Below, piece by piece: positions 10,411 through 22,665 of a DNA stretch of 64,000 nt; the stretch's first letter is position 1; every line of letters begins with the position of its first letter. The stretch is taken from positions 280,384,850 to 280,448,849 of the forward strand of contig CM022303.1 of NCBI GenBank assembly GCA_011799875.1, given 5' to 3'. Below the pieces are notes generated by a model. It was not told where the DNA came from. It did no database searches and saw only the letters and a program-made list of their open reading frames with translations. This stretch comes from Thinopyrum elongatum. Lineage: Eukaryota; Streptophyta; Magnoliopsida; Poales; Poaceae. A program made the position numbers and the translations under genes.

Positions 10411-10420
10411 CCTATAAGGA
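10411..10420 (+). promoter_or_regulatory. LARD LTR TATA-like box
   Basis: CCTATAAGGA lies ~630 bp into the LTR; the 3' LTR has GTATAAGG at 18548-18555. A C/T-rich GC stretch follows, as in plant 5' UTRs. If used, about 3.3 kb of the LTR would be transcribed leader. Confidence 0.4.
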
Positions 10421-11461
10421 TCCCGAGCCCCCTGGAACCCTAGACTTCCACCTCTTCCTCCCCGCGCCGCTCTCTCCCCTGTTCTTGCATCCACCCTCCT
10501 CGGCCGTCACCATGACCGACCGCGCCTGCACGCTCAACGTCATCCCCGTCGCCGGAGACTACGCCGTGAGCACCGCCTGCCTCCCCTGCTTCGCCTACGG
10601 CCATGGGATTGAGCCCAACGCCTCTGCATCGCTGTGGACCATCGTCGTCGTCCCCTGCAACCCGCTGGCGACTCGCTTCGAATCCGCCGCATGTGCTGCT
10701 CCTAAGCTATCGAAGGGCCTCCGTGTGCCTCCACGGTGAGCTCGCCGTCGACCCCGTGCATTTCCCCCTCCGATTTCGTCGGCTAGATGCCCCGGCCGCC
10801 ATGGCCGAAGCTCCTCGCCACCGGGCTTGGCCCAGCTGTGGCCACGGCAGCTACGGCTCAGCTGTGAGCACGCTGCCATCCTTAGTACGTCACCGCAGAG
10901 CCCCCTGTGCGCGCAGTCCGTCCCGCCTTGCTCCGTGGCCGCGGGTTGCCCGAACCCGAGCTCCGCCGCCGCGTCGGCTCGACGCCGGGGCCGTTGCGTG
11001 CCTCTAGCCGCTGCTGCTCGCGCCCCGCACCCCACCTCTGTCCCCGCGTCGCGCGCGCCTCGTCCCGGCCAGCCGCCGCCCATCCTAACCTCGCCACGCC
11101 CTCGCCCTCGCTCCCCGCGGCCTCGCCACTGCTACCGCCGCAAACCCCACGCCCTCCGGCGCCCGGCAGGCCGCTCCCACTCGCCGCTGCTCGCTACCGC
11201 GCCGCCCCTGGCCGCCTCCCTGCCGCCGGCGGCCGCGCCGATGGCCGCACCCGCGAGCCCGCACGCCCATGCGCCCGTTAGGCCCCGCTGGGCCTATGAC
11301 ATATGGGCCCCAGCGCCCAAAAAGAAAAAGAAAAATATAATAATAATAACATTAATTAATTAACTTAATTAATTGCCTATTTAGCTAACTAATTAGTTAG
11401 TTAACTTAGTTAAACTAATAGATTAACCTAAACAGTCAATGACAGGGTGGCCCCACCCCCT

Positions 11462-11490
11462 GTTGACCAGTCAAACATTGACTGGTCAAC
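11462..11490. promoter_or_regulatory. W-box palindrome in LARD 5' LTR
   Basis: A perfect inverted repeat: 13 bp arms GTTGACCAGTCAA and TTGACTGGTCAAC around the loop ACA. It contains four WRKY-type W-box cores (TTGACC or TTGACT) in alternating orientation. The same 29 bp is intact in the 3' LTR at 19672-19700. Confidence 0.6.
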
Positions 11491-12249
11491 CGGGTCTCCC
11501 CTGGCTCACATGTCAGCCTCTGTGTACATTCTGTGTACACAGGGATGGGTACCCATAGGATTTTGTCTATTAATTTCGAATTAATAATAATTTCAGAAAA
11601 TGAATAAAACTTTGAAAAAACATATAAAATAAACCGTAACTCGGATGAAAATACTTTGTACATGAAAGTTGCTTAGAACGACGAGACGAATCCGAATACG
11701 CAGCCCGTTCGTCCGCCACACGTCCCTAGCATAGCGAACATGCAACAATCCACCTCCGGTTCATCTGTGCGAGAATGTCAAACACCGGGAATACTTTCCC
11801 GGATGTTTTCCCCCTTCGCCAGTTGCACCTGGTATCGCGTTAGGGCATACCTAGCACCGCTTAATGTCATGTCATGTCATGCATCGTCATGCATCTGTTT
11901 GCATTGTATTCATTGTTTCTTCCCCCTCTTCTCTCCAGTAGACTACAAGATCGACGCCGCTGCTACCCAGTACGACTACGGTGTTGACGACCCCTCCTTC
12001 TCTGCCGAGCTTCCAGGCAAGCCCCCCCCCCCCCTTGATCAACATGACATCGCCTATTCCTTCTCTCTACTGCTTGCATTAGAGTAGTGTAGCATGTTAC
12101 TGCTTTCGGTTAATCCTATTCTGCTGCATAGCCTGTCTTTGCTACTACTGTTGTTACCTTTACCTGCAATCCTAAATGCTTAGTATAGGATGCTAGTTTA
12201 TCATCAGTGGCCCTACATTCTTGTCCGTCTGCCATGCTATACTACCGGG

Positions 12250-12276
12250 CCGTGATCACTCGGGAGGTGATCACGG
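12250..12276. repeat. LTR hairpin CCGTGATCAC
   Basis: Perfect 10 bp arms CCGTGATCAC and GTGATCACGG around the 7 nt loop TCGGGAG. Conserved in the 3' LTR at 20439-20465. It lies within the part of the LTR expected to be transcribed, so an RNA stem-loop is possible. Confidence 0.7.
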
Positions 12277-13734
12277 GTATATACTTACATACATAATATA
12301 TATGATACATGTGGTGACTAAAGTCGGGTCGGCTCGTAGAGTACCCGCGAGTGATTCACGGATTGGGGGCTGAAAGGACATTTGTCCCGACGGCCCTCTG
12401 AGTGGATCTTTGTGGCGGAGCGACAGGGCAGGTTGAGACCACCTAGGTGAGTGGTGGGCCTGGCCCCTGGTCGGCATCCGCGGTTACTTCAAAATAACAC
12501 GCTTAACGAGATCTTGGTATTTGATCTGAGTCTGGCCACTGGCCTATACGCACTAACCAACTACGCGGGAACAGTTATGGGCACTCGACATCGTGGTATC
12601 AGCCGAAGCCTTCTTGACGTCAGCAGTTGAGCGGCGCGCGCCGGATTGGACTGGAATGCCTGCTCTTGTATTAGGGAGGCTAGGTCTGCTTCCGGCCGCC
12701 CTCGCAACGTGCAGGTGTGCAATGGGCGATGGGCCCAGACCCCTGCGCTTAGGACTTAGACCGACGTGCTGACCTCTCTGTTGTGCCTAGGTAGGGCTGC
12801 GACATGTTGATCTTCCGAGGCCAGACATGACCCAGGAAAGTGTGCCCGGCCAGAAGGATCGAGCGTGTTGGGTAATGTGGTGCACCCCTGCAGGGAAGTT
12901 TATCTATTCGAATAGCCGTGTCCCTCGGTAAAAGGACGACCCGGAGTTGTACCTCGACCTTATGACAACTAGAACCGGATACTTAATAAAACACACCCTT
13001 TCAAGTGCCAGATACAACCCGGTGATCGCTCTCTCACAGGGCGACGAGGAGAGGATCGCCGGGTAGGATTATGCTATACGATGATACTTGGTGAACTTAC
13101 CAGCTACTCTCTTCTATATGCTTCAAGATGGAGGCTGCCAGAAGCTTAGTCTTCGATAGGACTAGGTATCCCCCTCTTATTCTGGCATTCTGCAGTTCAG
13201 TCCATAGATACTACCCATTTCATTGATACCATTGCATATGTAGTGTAGATCCTTGCTTGCGAGTACTTTGGATGAGTACTCACGGTTGCTTTGCTCCCCC
13301 TTTTCCCCCTTTCTATACCTGGTTGTTGCGACCAGATGTTGGAGCCCAGGAGCCAGACGCCACCGACGATGACTCCTACTACACCAGAGGTGCCTACTAC
13401 TACGTGCAGGCAACCGTCGACGACCAGGAGTAGTTTAGGAGGATCCCAGGCAGGAGGCCTGCGCCTCTTTCGATCTGTATCCCAGTTTGTGCTAGCCATC
13501 TTATAGCACCTTGTTTAACTTTATGTCTGTACTCAGATATTGTTGCTTCCGCTGACTCGTCTATGATCGAGCATTTGTATTCGAGCCCTCGAGGCCCCTG
13601 GCTTGTATTATGATGCTTGTATGACTTATTTACTTTTAGAGTTGTGTTGTGATATCTTCCCGTGAGTCCCTGATCTTGATCGTACATGTTTGCGTGCATG
13701 ATTAGTGTATGATTGAATCGGGGGCGTCACAAGT

Positions 13735-13746
13735 TGGTATCAGAGC
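13735..13746 (+). other. LARD primer-binding site (initiator tRNA-Met)
   Basis: TGGTATCAGAGC begins three bases after the LTR end and is the usual complement of the plant initiator tRNA-Met 3' end. Confidence 0.9.
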
Positions 13747-16700
13747 CGACTGCCTATAGGAATCCCCCTTCCAAACTCCTTGGCCGAAGTCGAGTCTAGT
13801 CATTGCAAAACTTTTACTAACATGGCTGTGTGTCTTACGGGCCCACGTCGCCATTGGGCGGTATTAGGATCTTTTATTCCTCGACCTATACTCTGGGACA
13901 CTGATCTCTCTTCTATTCAGGTTAAAATGAATTTACTAACTCTAACATTAGGATCTCGTGATCATATCCACCCGGAGAGCCCCGTATTACAGATGATCGC
14001 CTGCTGCACCAGAAGATTTCGAAGATACTCTACGATGTTCTCTCGAGACTTTGTGCCATCGTTTTTGCAATTCCCTCCCACCGAAATATCCCTATGAATG
14101 AATACATACACTTGTCGTTCTTACTTTTATTGCCAGTTGATCTTGTTATTACAAGATACCCCAAAATTCTCTCTATTGTTCCGGGAATACTTTGTGCCTA
14201 CTGCCTTGCAGTTCTTTGCCGCCTGAATACCCCTACGGATAATTTCTCGCACTTATCGAGTATCCGCTCATCCCCAGTTGATTCATGTATTTCACAAAAG
14301 TCTTTGAAATACCATTCGATCTCCAAAAATCCTCAACAGCCTATTGCTCTTGAAATTCTTGCTTGCTTGCATTATGATTAACCTCATAAGGCCGGTAATC
14401 TTATTGGCATCCTTTGTCACTATCATTTTTGAGTCCATTGATTCAATATGTTGCGAATGTTCACAATCATCATTCGAATCCTAGGATTATCCTTCCGGCT
14501 CAGACGTCATTTGGATATGAGCTGGTTCTTAACCAATCAATGCCTTGATCGGTTGTGCTTCTAAGTCTATTGAACTTATTCATTTTCGATCAGAACGATT
14601 GCTTCTGGTCCCTTGATTTGGAAATTATAAATTTCTTTGCATTGAGCTTTGAATTAGTTAGTTGTTTCTATAATCTGATGCCTTTGCATTCCTTCTTCCT
14701 CTGATTGAGAACCGATACTCACATCAGCCCGTTGTGGACTGCCATACCCATTGTCGGGTTATTATCCGACAATGTCCTTCACAACCAAAATTCTTGTGAG
14801 TTCTTTACCTGATACATAATGCCTTTGGTAAATTGTATCCTCTACTTTTGTAAACCATGCTCTACTTTTGAGCTTGTGTTATTTACTCCTGAAGTTCGTG
14901 GTATATGTTCCTAAGATGCCCGATGGGTTGAACCTATACCTTCCCTAAAACCGTATGAACCCAAAAGTTTTACAAGTTATACCCTTCTGGTGTTTTACCA
15001 GATAATTTTCTACCCTACAACTTCTTTGAAGACGAGAAGTGAATGAAAGATTATGCATTAAAGAAGTGGGAGTCGACCTTGAACTTTGTGTTCATGCCCA
15101 TGGACCCGAAGTGGAACTTATCATGGAAGCTTCTTGCAAAATATTTAATCATTTGGGTAATTCTTTCGGTGTCATTAAATTGGATCCCTTGCAGCTATGG
15201 TTCCGACCATATTGTTCTTCTTTGATCCCATTTCTCGAGCAAGTTTAAGCATTTGTCTTCTATGGATCAATACCCCAGTCCAACCTTTACTTTGATCTAC
15301 CGTCGAGTAATACACTCTGGTATCTCAAGAATATCATGGGACTGCATAACTTCTTATGGGTTCTTCATCAACTGTTATTTCTCACCGATTCCAATTTTCC
15401 TGGGTTCTGGGTTGTCGTCAACCGAGAACACCAAATAGTGAATCGAGTCCGCACTCCGATTCAATAACTTTAAGTAATTTTCATTGCTTACGAGTTTAAT
15501 AATCCTTCAAGTCATCCCAAGCTTGATCGGCTATGTCATTACCGTGCTAAATTTTAACTGTGCTACCTGGTCCTTCTCCCCGTAGCAAAATTTTCGACGA
15601 TGAGCTAAGCTTACGTCCATCGTCCTCGTCATATCGTATTGCCTTGAACAACAAGCTTGATTCCGAGTTTGTGTCATATCCGCGGTTCCAGTAGTCTTTT
15701 GCTTCACCATTCCTTTTGATTGATGTCATTGCTGATCGATTACATCTTCATGTAATCTCTCGACATTTGTGTCATAATTATCATCAACATTCTGAGATTT
15801 TCCAAGATATAAATCTCGATGATTCGTGTTATCATCGACAACATTCTTGCCTTCCCCCCAACACAAACTTGTTCACGTTTTGTGTTGTATCTTGTTTTCC
15901 TTGCTATCTAGTTTGTATTATGTTCTACCTTGAAGTATTACAATCTTTTATGTCAAGGATGTTGTGAGAATTGCTCCACCTCTTAAGAATTCTGGGTATA
16001 GTGATACTTCTCACCATCATCATTCCTTCTTATTCCCCGTGTTGATTCTAACTGGGATACCAACAAGTGAACGATGCTGCTTGGATTTTGTACTCCTAGC
16101 AACCCTATTGCTTGTAAGTCAATGAATGATAGTTTCATTCTTGGTGTATTGGTTATTGAATCACCATTCTAAACATTGATCATGCTACCTAAGCCCATAT
16201 TTCGATTTCACCTTTCAACCAATGTTTAATTCTGTGTGTTTTCCTCGAGCATACTTCATTATATCATTTGATCTGACTAATGTTATCTCCTTGTTCACAT
16301 AATTGTGTAAATCCATCCTTTTGGAAATCTCGATGAATTATCGCTGAGTCCATCAGCCACCTCCTCATCCTCTCCTTGGCTTAATGATGAACTCATGTTT
16401 CGGAACTCGCTCCCATAGTTCATTTCTCGAGAATCATACAATGTCATCTCATCAATTTGTGTTGCATCTTTTCTTCTCAGGCATCCAGAGTCTGAGGTAT
16501 CTTGACACCAATCAGAACTGAATCTCGGTCAGATATGATGGTTGGGACATTTTCCAAAAGCCGTAACATTGGTCTTTGTATAGCCCAGTAAGGTGATGTC
16601 ATACCTAGCACCCCTGGCCGGAGGACCCAATGTTTTAGTTTCCTTTTTAGCAAGGTTAACCATTCTTCCATGAGGAAATGGAATGACTTGCTTTAGAAGT

Positions 16701-17872
16701 TGTTCCTGATGAATCCTTTGTGTATCCAAAGTCCGACCTTTGCTTGAAGACCATGTCAATGCTATCTCGAAGCATGTTGGTGGTACTCCAATCTTCAATA
16801 AGAGCAGTTCAAGCACAATGTTAAATTTTCTTTATCAATTATCCTAACACCGTTGTATGGGTAATGTCATGAATTTTTCTCGCCCTTTACCTAAATGGTT
16901 ATCTGCTTGTTGTCCTGTCATGTATGGGAAAGATATACTCTTGATACTCGGGTATACACATTTTCCTTTCCATTGTTCTGATTAATATACTAATCACATT
17001 ACCTTTCCTATGTTTTGTTTACCCTTTCTTGTAGTCTGACTTAACTGAGCAATGATAATTCCATGCTTAGGTAAGCGCCTTGTTGTACCACTCTATCAGT
17101 AAGACCCTATTACTATTGTTGACGACATTCCGGTAACCACCGATGGACGAGAACTTTGCCTATTGGTCCGCCTCGTTCAACGAGCAGGAAAATGGTTCTC
17201 TTTGTCCCTCGCCCATGGTACTGATGTTGTTGCCGACATAACTGACAGGCTATCCTCTGACATGCCTTGCTTACATGACGTGTAAGACGTCACCGCCCTT
17301 CTTACTTTTAAACCACATGGTGGGCCCATAACCCACAGTTCCACAGGATCAAAACCTGACTCTCCTGCACCCGCTGTTCCCAAGGTTGTTCCTTGCGTGT
17401 GGCCTCGTATGTAATTCACGAGCCACCTTCTTCACGAGCCACCTTTCGAGAGATCATCAATTCTGTTATCAGACACAATACTTATTTCCGTTGCTTTGAA
17501 CCCCTTTCATGCCCTGTTTCAGGCATCGAACGATTGCCTACCCGCTCGAAACTTCCCATGATACCTCCTTACTTTGCTCTCGATAATTTCTTAAGTTTCA
17601 ATTCGAGAGTTACTTTCCGCCACCTTCCCCCGATGTTATCGACCAGATAGTCAACCTTGCAGAGGTCCGTTCTCTCGGAATACCCACCCCTTTATTCTTT
17701 CGTAAGTACGATGGAGTTCCTGAAGAAAAGATGCCGACTTCATCATGATGACCTGAAGCAGAGAAATGAAGACATCAACGTAGTGGATTAACCTCTTCGA
17801 GAAGAGCAACCAAGACTGAGAAGATTCGTTAGAATTTCGTAACCAGATCTTCCCCCCTTACTCCACCTCTTA

Positions 17873-17891
17873 AAATCTCGGGACGAGATTT
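17873..17891 (+). promoter_or_regulatory. Pre-PPT hairpin of the LARD
   Basis: AAATCTCG-GGA-CGAGATTT forms a perfect 8 bp stem with a GGA loop, 18 nt before the 3' LTR. Element D has AATTCTCG-GGA-CGAGAATT at 59356-59374, 19 nt before its LTR: one stem pair is changed on both sides, keeping pairing. A polypurine tract (GTAGTGGAGGAGAA) follows at about 17895-17908. Confidence 0.65.
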
Positions 17892-18648
17892 CTTGTAGTG
17901 GAGGAGAATTGTAACGCCCGGATAATTAAGCTACAGTGAACCTCTGCTAATGATGCCACGTCACCTCGGTTACTGTTGTTAATCTCTCGATGATTCAAAT
18001 CCCGTTCGAATTCAAATTCAAAGTCAAGTCAAACAAGAAAAGTTTTCAAATATTAAAACTAAAATGTTCTAGATGTGGCAAATAAATCATAAGTAATTAT
18101 GCTGGAGAATCCACATTTTTATAAAATGTTTAAAATGCACTAAAATAATAAAACAGAAGCAAAAGCTATTAATTAAATGCGTTTTTCAGTTATTAAATTA
18201 TAAAAGTATTTTATTTAGTTGCCCAAAACTATTGGGACAGTAGCATATTTATTAACATTAAATTAGGGGCTCATTTTTGTATTTGATAAAACTATAATAA
18301 ATAAAATAAAATGTAAACAGAAAAGAAATAAAATGAATAAAAGAGAAAACAAGAAAGAAAGGGGACCCCCCCCCCCCCGGGCCAACCGGCCCAGCTGGCC
18401 ACTCCAGCGGACCCAGCCAGGCCGGCCCAGCTGCCCACCTCCTCGTTGTCTTCTTCCTCGCTACAGGGGAAGGGGATCGTGGCCTCTGTCGATGACCGCC
18501 ATGACCCCGGTAGTCACCGTGGCGGCCATCCGCCGCTCCCCGACCACGTATAAGGACCCTGAGCCCCCCTGGAACCCTAGACTTCCACCTCTTCCTCCCC
18601 GCGCCGCTCTCTCCCCTGTTCCCGCATCCACCCGCCTCGGCCGTCGCC

Positions 18649-19551
18649 ATGACCGACCGCGCCCACACGCTCAACGTCATCCCCGTCACCGGAGACTACG
18701 CCGTGACCACCGCCCGCCTCCCCTGCTTCGCCTACGGCCATGGGATTGAGCCCAACGCCTCTGCATCGCTGGGGACCATCGTCGTCGTCCTCTGCAACCC
18801 ACCGGCGACTCGCTTCGAATTTGCCGCCTGTGCTGCTCCTAAGCTACCGGCCTCCGTGTGCCTCCACGGTGAGCTCGCCGTCGACCTCGTGCATTTCCCC
18901 CTCCGATTTCGTCGCCTAGATGCCCCGGCAGCCATGGCCGAAGCTCCTCGCCACCGGGCTTGGCCCAGCCGTGGCCACGTCAGCTACGGCTCGGCTGTGA
19001 GCACGCTACCGTCCTTAGTACGTCGCCGCAGAGCCCCCTGTGCGCGCAGTCCGTCCCGGCTTGCTCCGTGGCCGCGGGTTCGCCCGTACCCGAGCTCCGC
19101 CGCCGCGTCGGCTCGACGCCGGCGCCGTTGCTCGCTGCGCCCCACCGCGGCTGCCTGCACGCGCGGCCATGCCATGCCTCTAGCCGCTGCTGCTCGCGCC
19201 CCGCACCCCGCCTCTATCCCCGCGTCGCGCGCGCCTCGTCCCGGCCAGCCGCCGCCCCGCCTAACCTCTCCGTGCCCTCGCCCTCGCTCCCCGCGCCCTC
19301 GCCACTGCTGCCGCCGCAAACCCCACGCACTTCGGCGCCCGGCAGGCCTCTCCCACTCGCCGCTGCTCGCTCCCGCGCCGCCCCTGGCCGCCTCCCTGCC
19401 GCCGCTGGCCGTGCCTGAGGCCAGCGCCCGGGCTCGCCCCGGCGGGCGCTCGTGGCAGCGCCCGCGAGCCCGCACGCCCGTGCGCCCGTTAGGCCCTGCT
19501 GGGCCTATGACATATGGGCCCGAGCGCCCAAAAAGAAAAAGAAAAATATAA
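18649..19551 (+). other. 300-codon open frame in the LARD 3' LTR
   Basis: ATG at 18649, about 95 bp after the TATA-like box, opens a 300-codon frame of mostly Pro/Ala/Arg low-complexity composition. It matches no domain I recognise. In the 5' LTR the same ATG (10512) gives 75 codons before a small insertion shifts frame. The Pro/Ala/Arg bias follows from the GC content, so it is probably not a protein gene; a leader uORF is the most that can be argued. Confidence 0.2.
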
Positions 19552-20819
19552 TAATAATAACATTAAGTAATTAACTTAATTAATTGCCTATTTAGCTAAC
19601 TAATTCGTTAGTTAACTTAGTTAAACTAATAGATAAACCTAAACAGTCAATGACAGGGGGGCCCACCCCCTGTTGACCAGTCAAACATTGACTGGTCAAC
19701 CGGGTCTCCCCTGGCCCACATGTCAGCCTCTGTGTACATTCTGTGTACACAGGGCTGCGTACCCATCACACTTTTTCTATTAATTTCGAATTAATAATAA
19801 TTTCAGAAAATGAATAAAACTTTGAAAAATCATATAAAATAAATCGTAACTCGGATGAAAATACTTTGTACATGAAAGTTGCTCAGAATGATGAGACGAA
19901 TCCGAATACGCAGCCCGTTCGTCCGCCACACGTCCCTAGCATAGCAAACATGCTACAATCCACCTCCGGTTCATCTGTCCGAGAATGTCAAACACCGGGA
20001 ATACTTTCCCGGATGTTTTCCCCCTTCGCCAGTAGCACCTAGTACCGCGTTAGGGCACACCTAGCACCGCTTAATGTCATGTCATGCATCTGTTTGCATT
20101 GTATTCATTGTTTCTTCCCCCTCTTCTCTCTGGTAGACTACGAGACCGACGCCGCTGCTACCCAGTACGACTACGGTGTTGACGACCCCTCCTTCTTTGC
20201 CGAGCTTCCATGCAAGCCCCGCCCTTGATCAACCCGATATCGCCTATTCCTTCTCTCTACTGCTTGCATTAGAGTAGTGTAGCATGTTACTGCTTTCGGT
20301 TAATCCTATTCTGCTGCATAGCCTGTCTTAGCTACTACTGTTGTTACCTTTACCTGCAATCCTAAATGCTTAGTATAGGATGCTAGTTATCATCAGTGGC
20401 CCTACATTCTTGTCCGTCTGCCATGCTATACTACCGGGCCGTGATCACTCGGGAGGTGATCACGGGTATATACTTACATACATAATATATATGATACATG
20501 TGGTGACTAAAGTCGGGTCGGCTCGTAGAGTACCCGCGAGTGATTCACGGATTGGGGGCTGAAAGGACATTTGTCCCGACGGCCCTCTGAGTGGATCTTT
20601 GTGGCGGAGCGACAGGGCAGGTTGAGACCACCTAGGTGAGAGGTGGGCCTGGCCCCTGGTCGGCGTCCGCGGTTACTTCAAAATAACACGCTTAACGAGA
20701 TCTTAGTATTTGATCTGAGTCTGGCCACTGGCCTATACGCACTAACCAACTACGCGGGAACAGTTATGGGCACTCGACGTCGTGGTATCAGCCGAAGCCT
20801 TCTTGACGTCAGTGTGAAA

Positions 20820-20824
20820 GGATC
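20820..20824. repeat. Copia left TSD (CAGTG)
   Basis: CAGTG here and CAGCG at 30612-30616 flank the Copia LTR ends TGAAAG and CTTTCA. They differ by one C/T transition; the LARD empty-site sequence supports CAGCG as original. Confidence 0.75.
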
Positions 20825-21298
20825 GAGAAGAGGTGTCTAGAGGGGGGGATTAGACCCTCAACAAATAAAGGTGGCAGTTTTTAAGTTCTTCAAGTTAAGG
20901 TAGAGTTTTAGCACAAGTTTAAGCATTCACAATACATATCAAGCAAGCATGGCAAGAGTATATGAGCAGCGGAAAGTAAAGCATGCAACTTGCAAGAATG
21001 TAAAGGGATGGGATTGGAGTGTGCAAACGCAATTGGAGACACGGAGATTTTGGCGTGGTTCTGATAGGTGGTGCTATCGTACATCCACGTTGGTGGAGAC
21101 TTCAACCCACGAAGGGTAACGGCTGCATGAGTCCACGGAGGGCTCCACCCACGAAGGGTCCATGAAGAAGCAACCTTGTCTATCCCACCATGGCCATCGC
21201 CCATGAAGGACTTGCCTCACTCGGGTAGATCTTCACGAAGTAGGCGATCTCCTTGCCCTTACAAACTCCTTGGTTCAACTCCACAATCTTGACGGAGG

Positions 21299-21306
21299 CT
21301 CCCAAG
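21299..21306. repeat. hAT-like element left TSD (CTCCCAAG)
   Basis: CTCCCAAG is repeated at 21833-21840. The other Copia LTR, at ~29425, has a single copy and no insertion, which proves the empty site. Confidence 0.9.
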
Positions 21307-21832
21307 TAGGGCTGGACCAAAAGCTCGTAGCTCGCGAGCTTAATGAGCGCTCGATAGTTCGACTCGTTAAGCTTGGAGCTCGCTTCTTAATGAACAGAGC
21401 CAATCATTGATTTCAGCTCGTTAAGCTTAACGAGCTTAACGAACGAGCTTAACGAACGAGCTAATGAGTTTCACGAGTAGCTCGTTAAGCTCGTTAGTAA
21501 CAACATAACACATATTTTCATCTTACGTGACAAACTTTTTGTAGCACCTCAGCCCATCAATTCAATCTAATCAACATATGAGGCAACAAACTAGTGCATT
21601 TCTTTTTGTAGTCACCATATTTCATCTTGAAAACCACACCTACACATTCATCCTGTATATCATAACACATTATAATCTGTTAACGAGCGCTCGTGAGCGC
21701 TCACGAGCTTAACGAGCTTCAAACGAGCCGAGCCGAGCAGGGTTTTCTGCTCGTTAATCTTAACGAGCTTAACGAGTCGAGCCTTAACGAGCACGAGCTT
21801 AACGAGCCGAGCTGCTCGTTAGTCCACCCCTA
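21307..21832. mobile_element. hAT-like non-autonomous element, 526 bp
   Basis: Terminal inverted repeats TAGGGCTGGAC and GTCCACCCCTA match at 10 of 11 positions; the TSD is 8 bp, the hAT hallmark. The ends are filled with subterminal words AACGAGCTTAACGAGC in both orientations, and the middle (~21500-21680) is AT-rich. There is no transposase, so it depends on another element. Confidence 0.85.
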
Positions 21833-22202
21833 CTCCCAAGTGACACCTAACCAATCTAGGAGACACCACTCTCCAAAAGGTAATAGACAGTGTGTTGATG
21901 ATGAACTCCTTGCTCTTGTGCTTCAAAAGATAGTCTCCCCAACACTCAACTCTCTCTCACAGATTTGGATATGGTGGAAAGAAGATTTGAGTGGAAAGCA
22001 ACTTGGGGAAGGCTAGAGATCAAGATTCTTATGGTAGGATTGGAATATCTTGGTCTCAACACATGAGTAGGTGGTTCTCTCTCAGAAAATGTATGCTGGA
22101 AGTGTAGGCACGTTCTGATGGCTCTCCTCACGAATGAAGAGGGGGTGGAGGGGTATATATAGCCTCCACACAAAATCTAACCGTTACACACAATTTACCA
22201 AA

Positions 22203-22665
22203 CTCGGTGGGACCGAATCATAAAACTCGGTCAGACCGATTTAGCTCAAAATGTGAACGTTAGGGTTTTCGGTGGGACCGACATGTCAACTCGGTGGGAC
22301 CGATTTCGTTAGGGTTAGGGCATAACGTAATCTCGGTGTGACCGATTACATAAACTCGGTAGGACCGATTTATGTAATAGGCAAACAAAGAGTTGGTCAG
22401 GCAAACTCGGTGGGACCGATTCGCTCATTTTGGTGAGACCAAAATGTTACGAAAGGGATACAGAGAGTTTGCATTGCGAACTCGGTGGGACCGATCGCTC
22501 ATCTCGGTTAGACCGAAACGTTACGAAGGGAAACAGAGAGTTTGCAATCCCATCTCGGTGAGACCGAGATCCCTATCGGTGAGACCGAACTGATTAGGGT
22601 TTCTGGCAGTGGCTATGTCAAATGAACCCGGTGGCGCCGGATAGATAAAATCGGTGGGGCCGAGT
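22203..22665. repeat. Palindromic TCGGTnnnACCGA array, Copia 3' LTR
   Basis: Fourteen copies of a 13 bp imperfect palindrome (typical TCGGTGGGACCGA), spaced 15-60 bp apart, lie upstream of the TATA box as read on the transcribed minus strand. One copy here reads TTGGTGAGACCAA where the other LTR has TCGGTGAGACCGA, two changes that preserve pairing. Confidence 0.8.

Larger units (their letters stand above)
9781..13731 (+). repeat. LARD 5' LTR
   Basis: AT-rich first 450 bp, TATA-like box at 10411-10420, then a strongly GC-rich kilobase (10250-11300), then mixed sequence with two hairpins (11462-11490, 12250-12276) and a C run near 12021-12033. It ends GTCACA at 13731, directly before the PBS. 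Compared with the 3' LTR it has a 4 bp insertion near 10710 that closes the reading frame which is open in the other copy, and lacks about 66 bp present at ~19127-19193. Confidence 0.85.
13732..17909 (+). other. LARD internal domain, noncoding
   Basis: No convincing gene in 4.2 kb. Open frames are short (under about 110 codons) and lack gag, RT, RNase H or integrase motifs on either strand. Base composition is fairly even and C/T-rich on the plus strand. It ends with a hairpin, a purine tract and the 3' LTR. Confidence 0.75.
17910..20824 (+). repeat. LARD 3' LTR, part before the Copia insertion
   Basis: Starts TGTAACGCCC and follows the 5' LTR closely to position 20819. The Copia TSD copy CAGTG is at 20820-20824. 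The TATA-like box (18548), W-box palindrome (19672-19700) and hairpin (20439-20465) are all present. A run of about 13-14 C lies near 18366. Confidence 0.85.

Noticed and set aside
10595..11363. Protein genes in the GC-rich part of the LARD 5' LTR
   Set aside because: Several overlapping frames with biased composition; homologous frames in the 3' LTR are disrupted differently.
13780..14381. Genes in the LARD interior
   Set aside because: Short frames without conserved motifs, and no continuity with gag or pol families.
22309..22324. Interstitial telomere repeat (TTAGGGTTAGGG)
   Set aside because: Only two units, and not the plant TTTAGGG form; it is part of the Copia LTR.
22203..22665. CRISPR-like array of TCGGTGGGACCGA repeats
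   Set aside because: Units are short, variably spaced and inside a plant Copia LTR, with the same array in the partner LTR.
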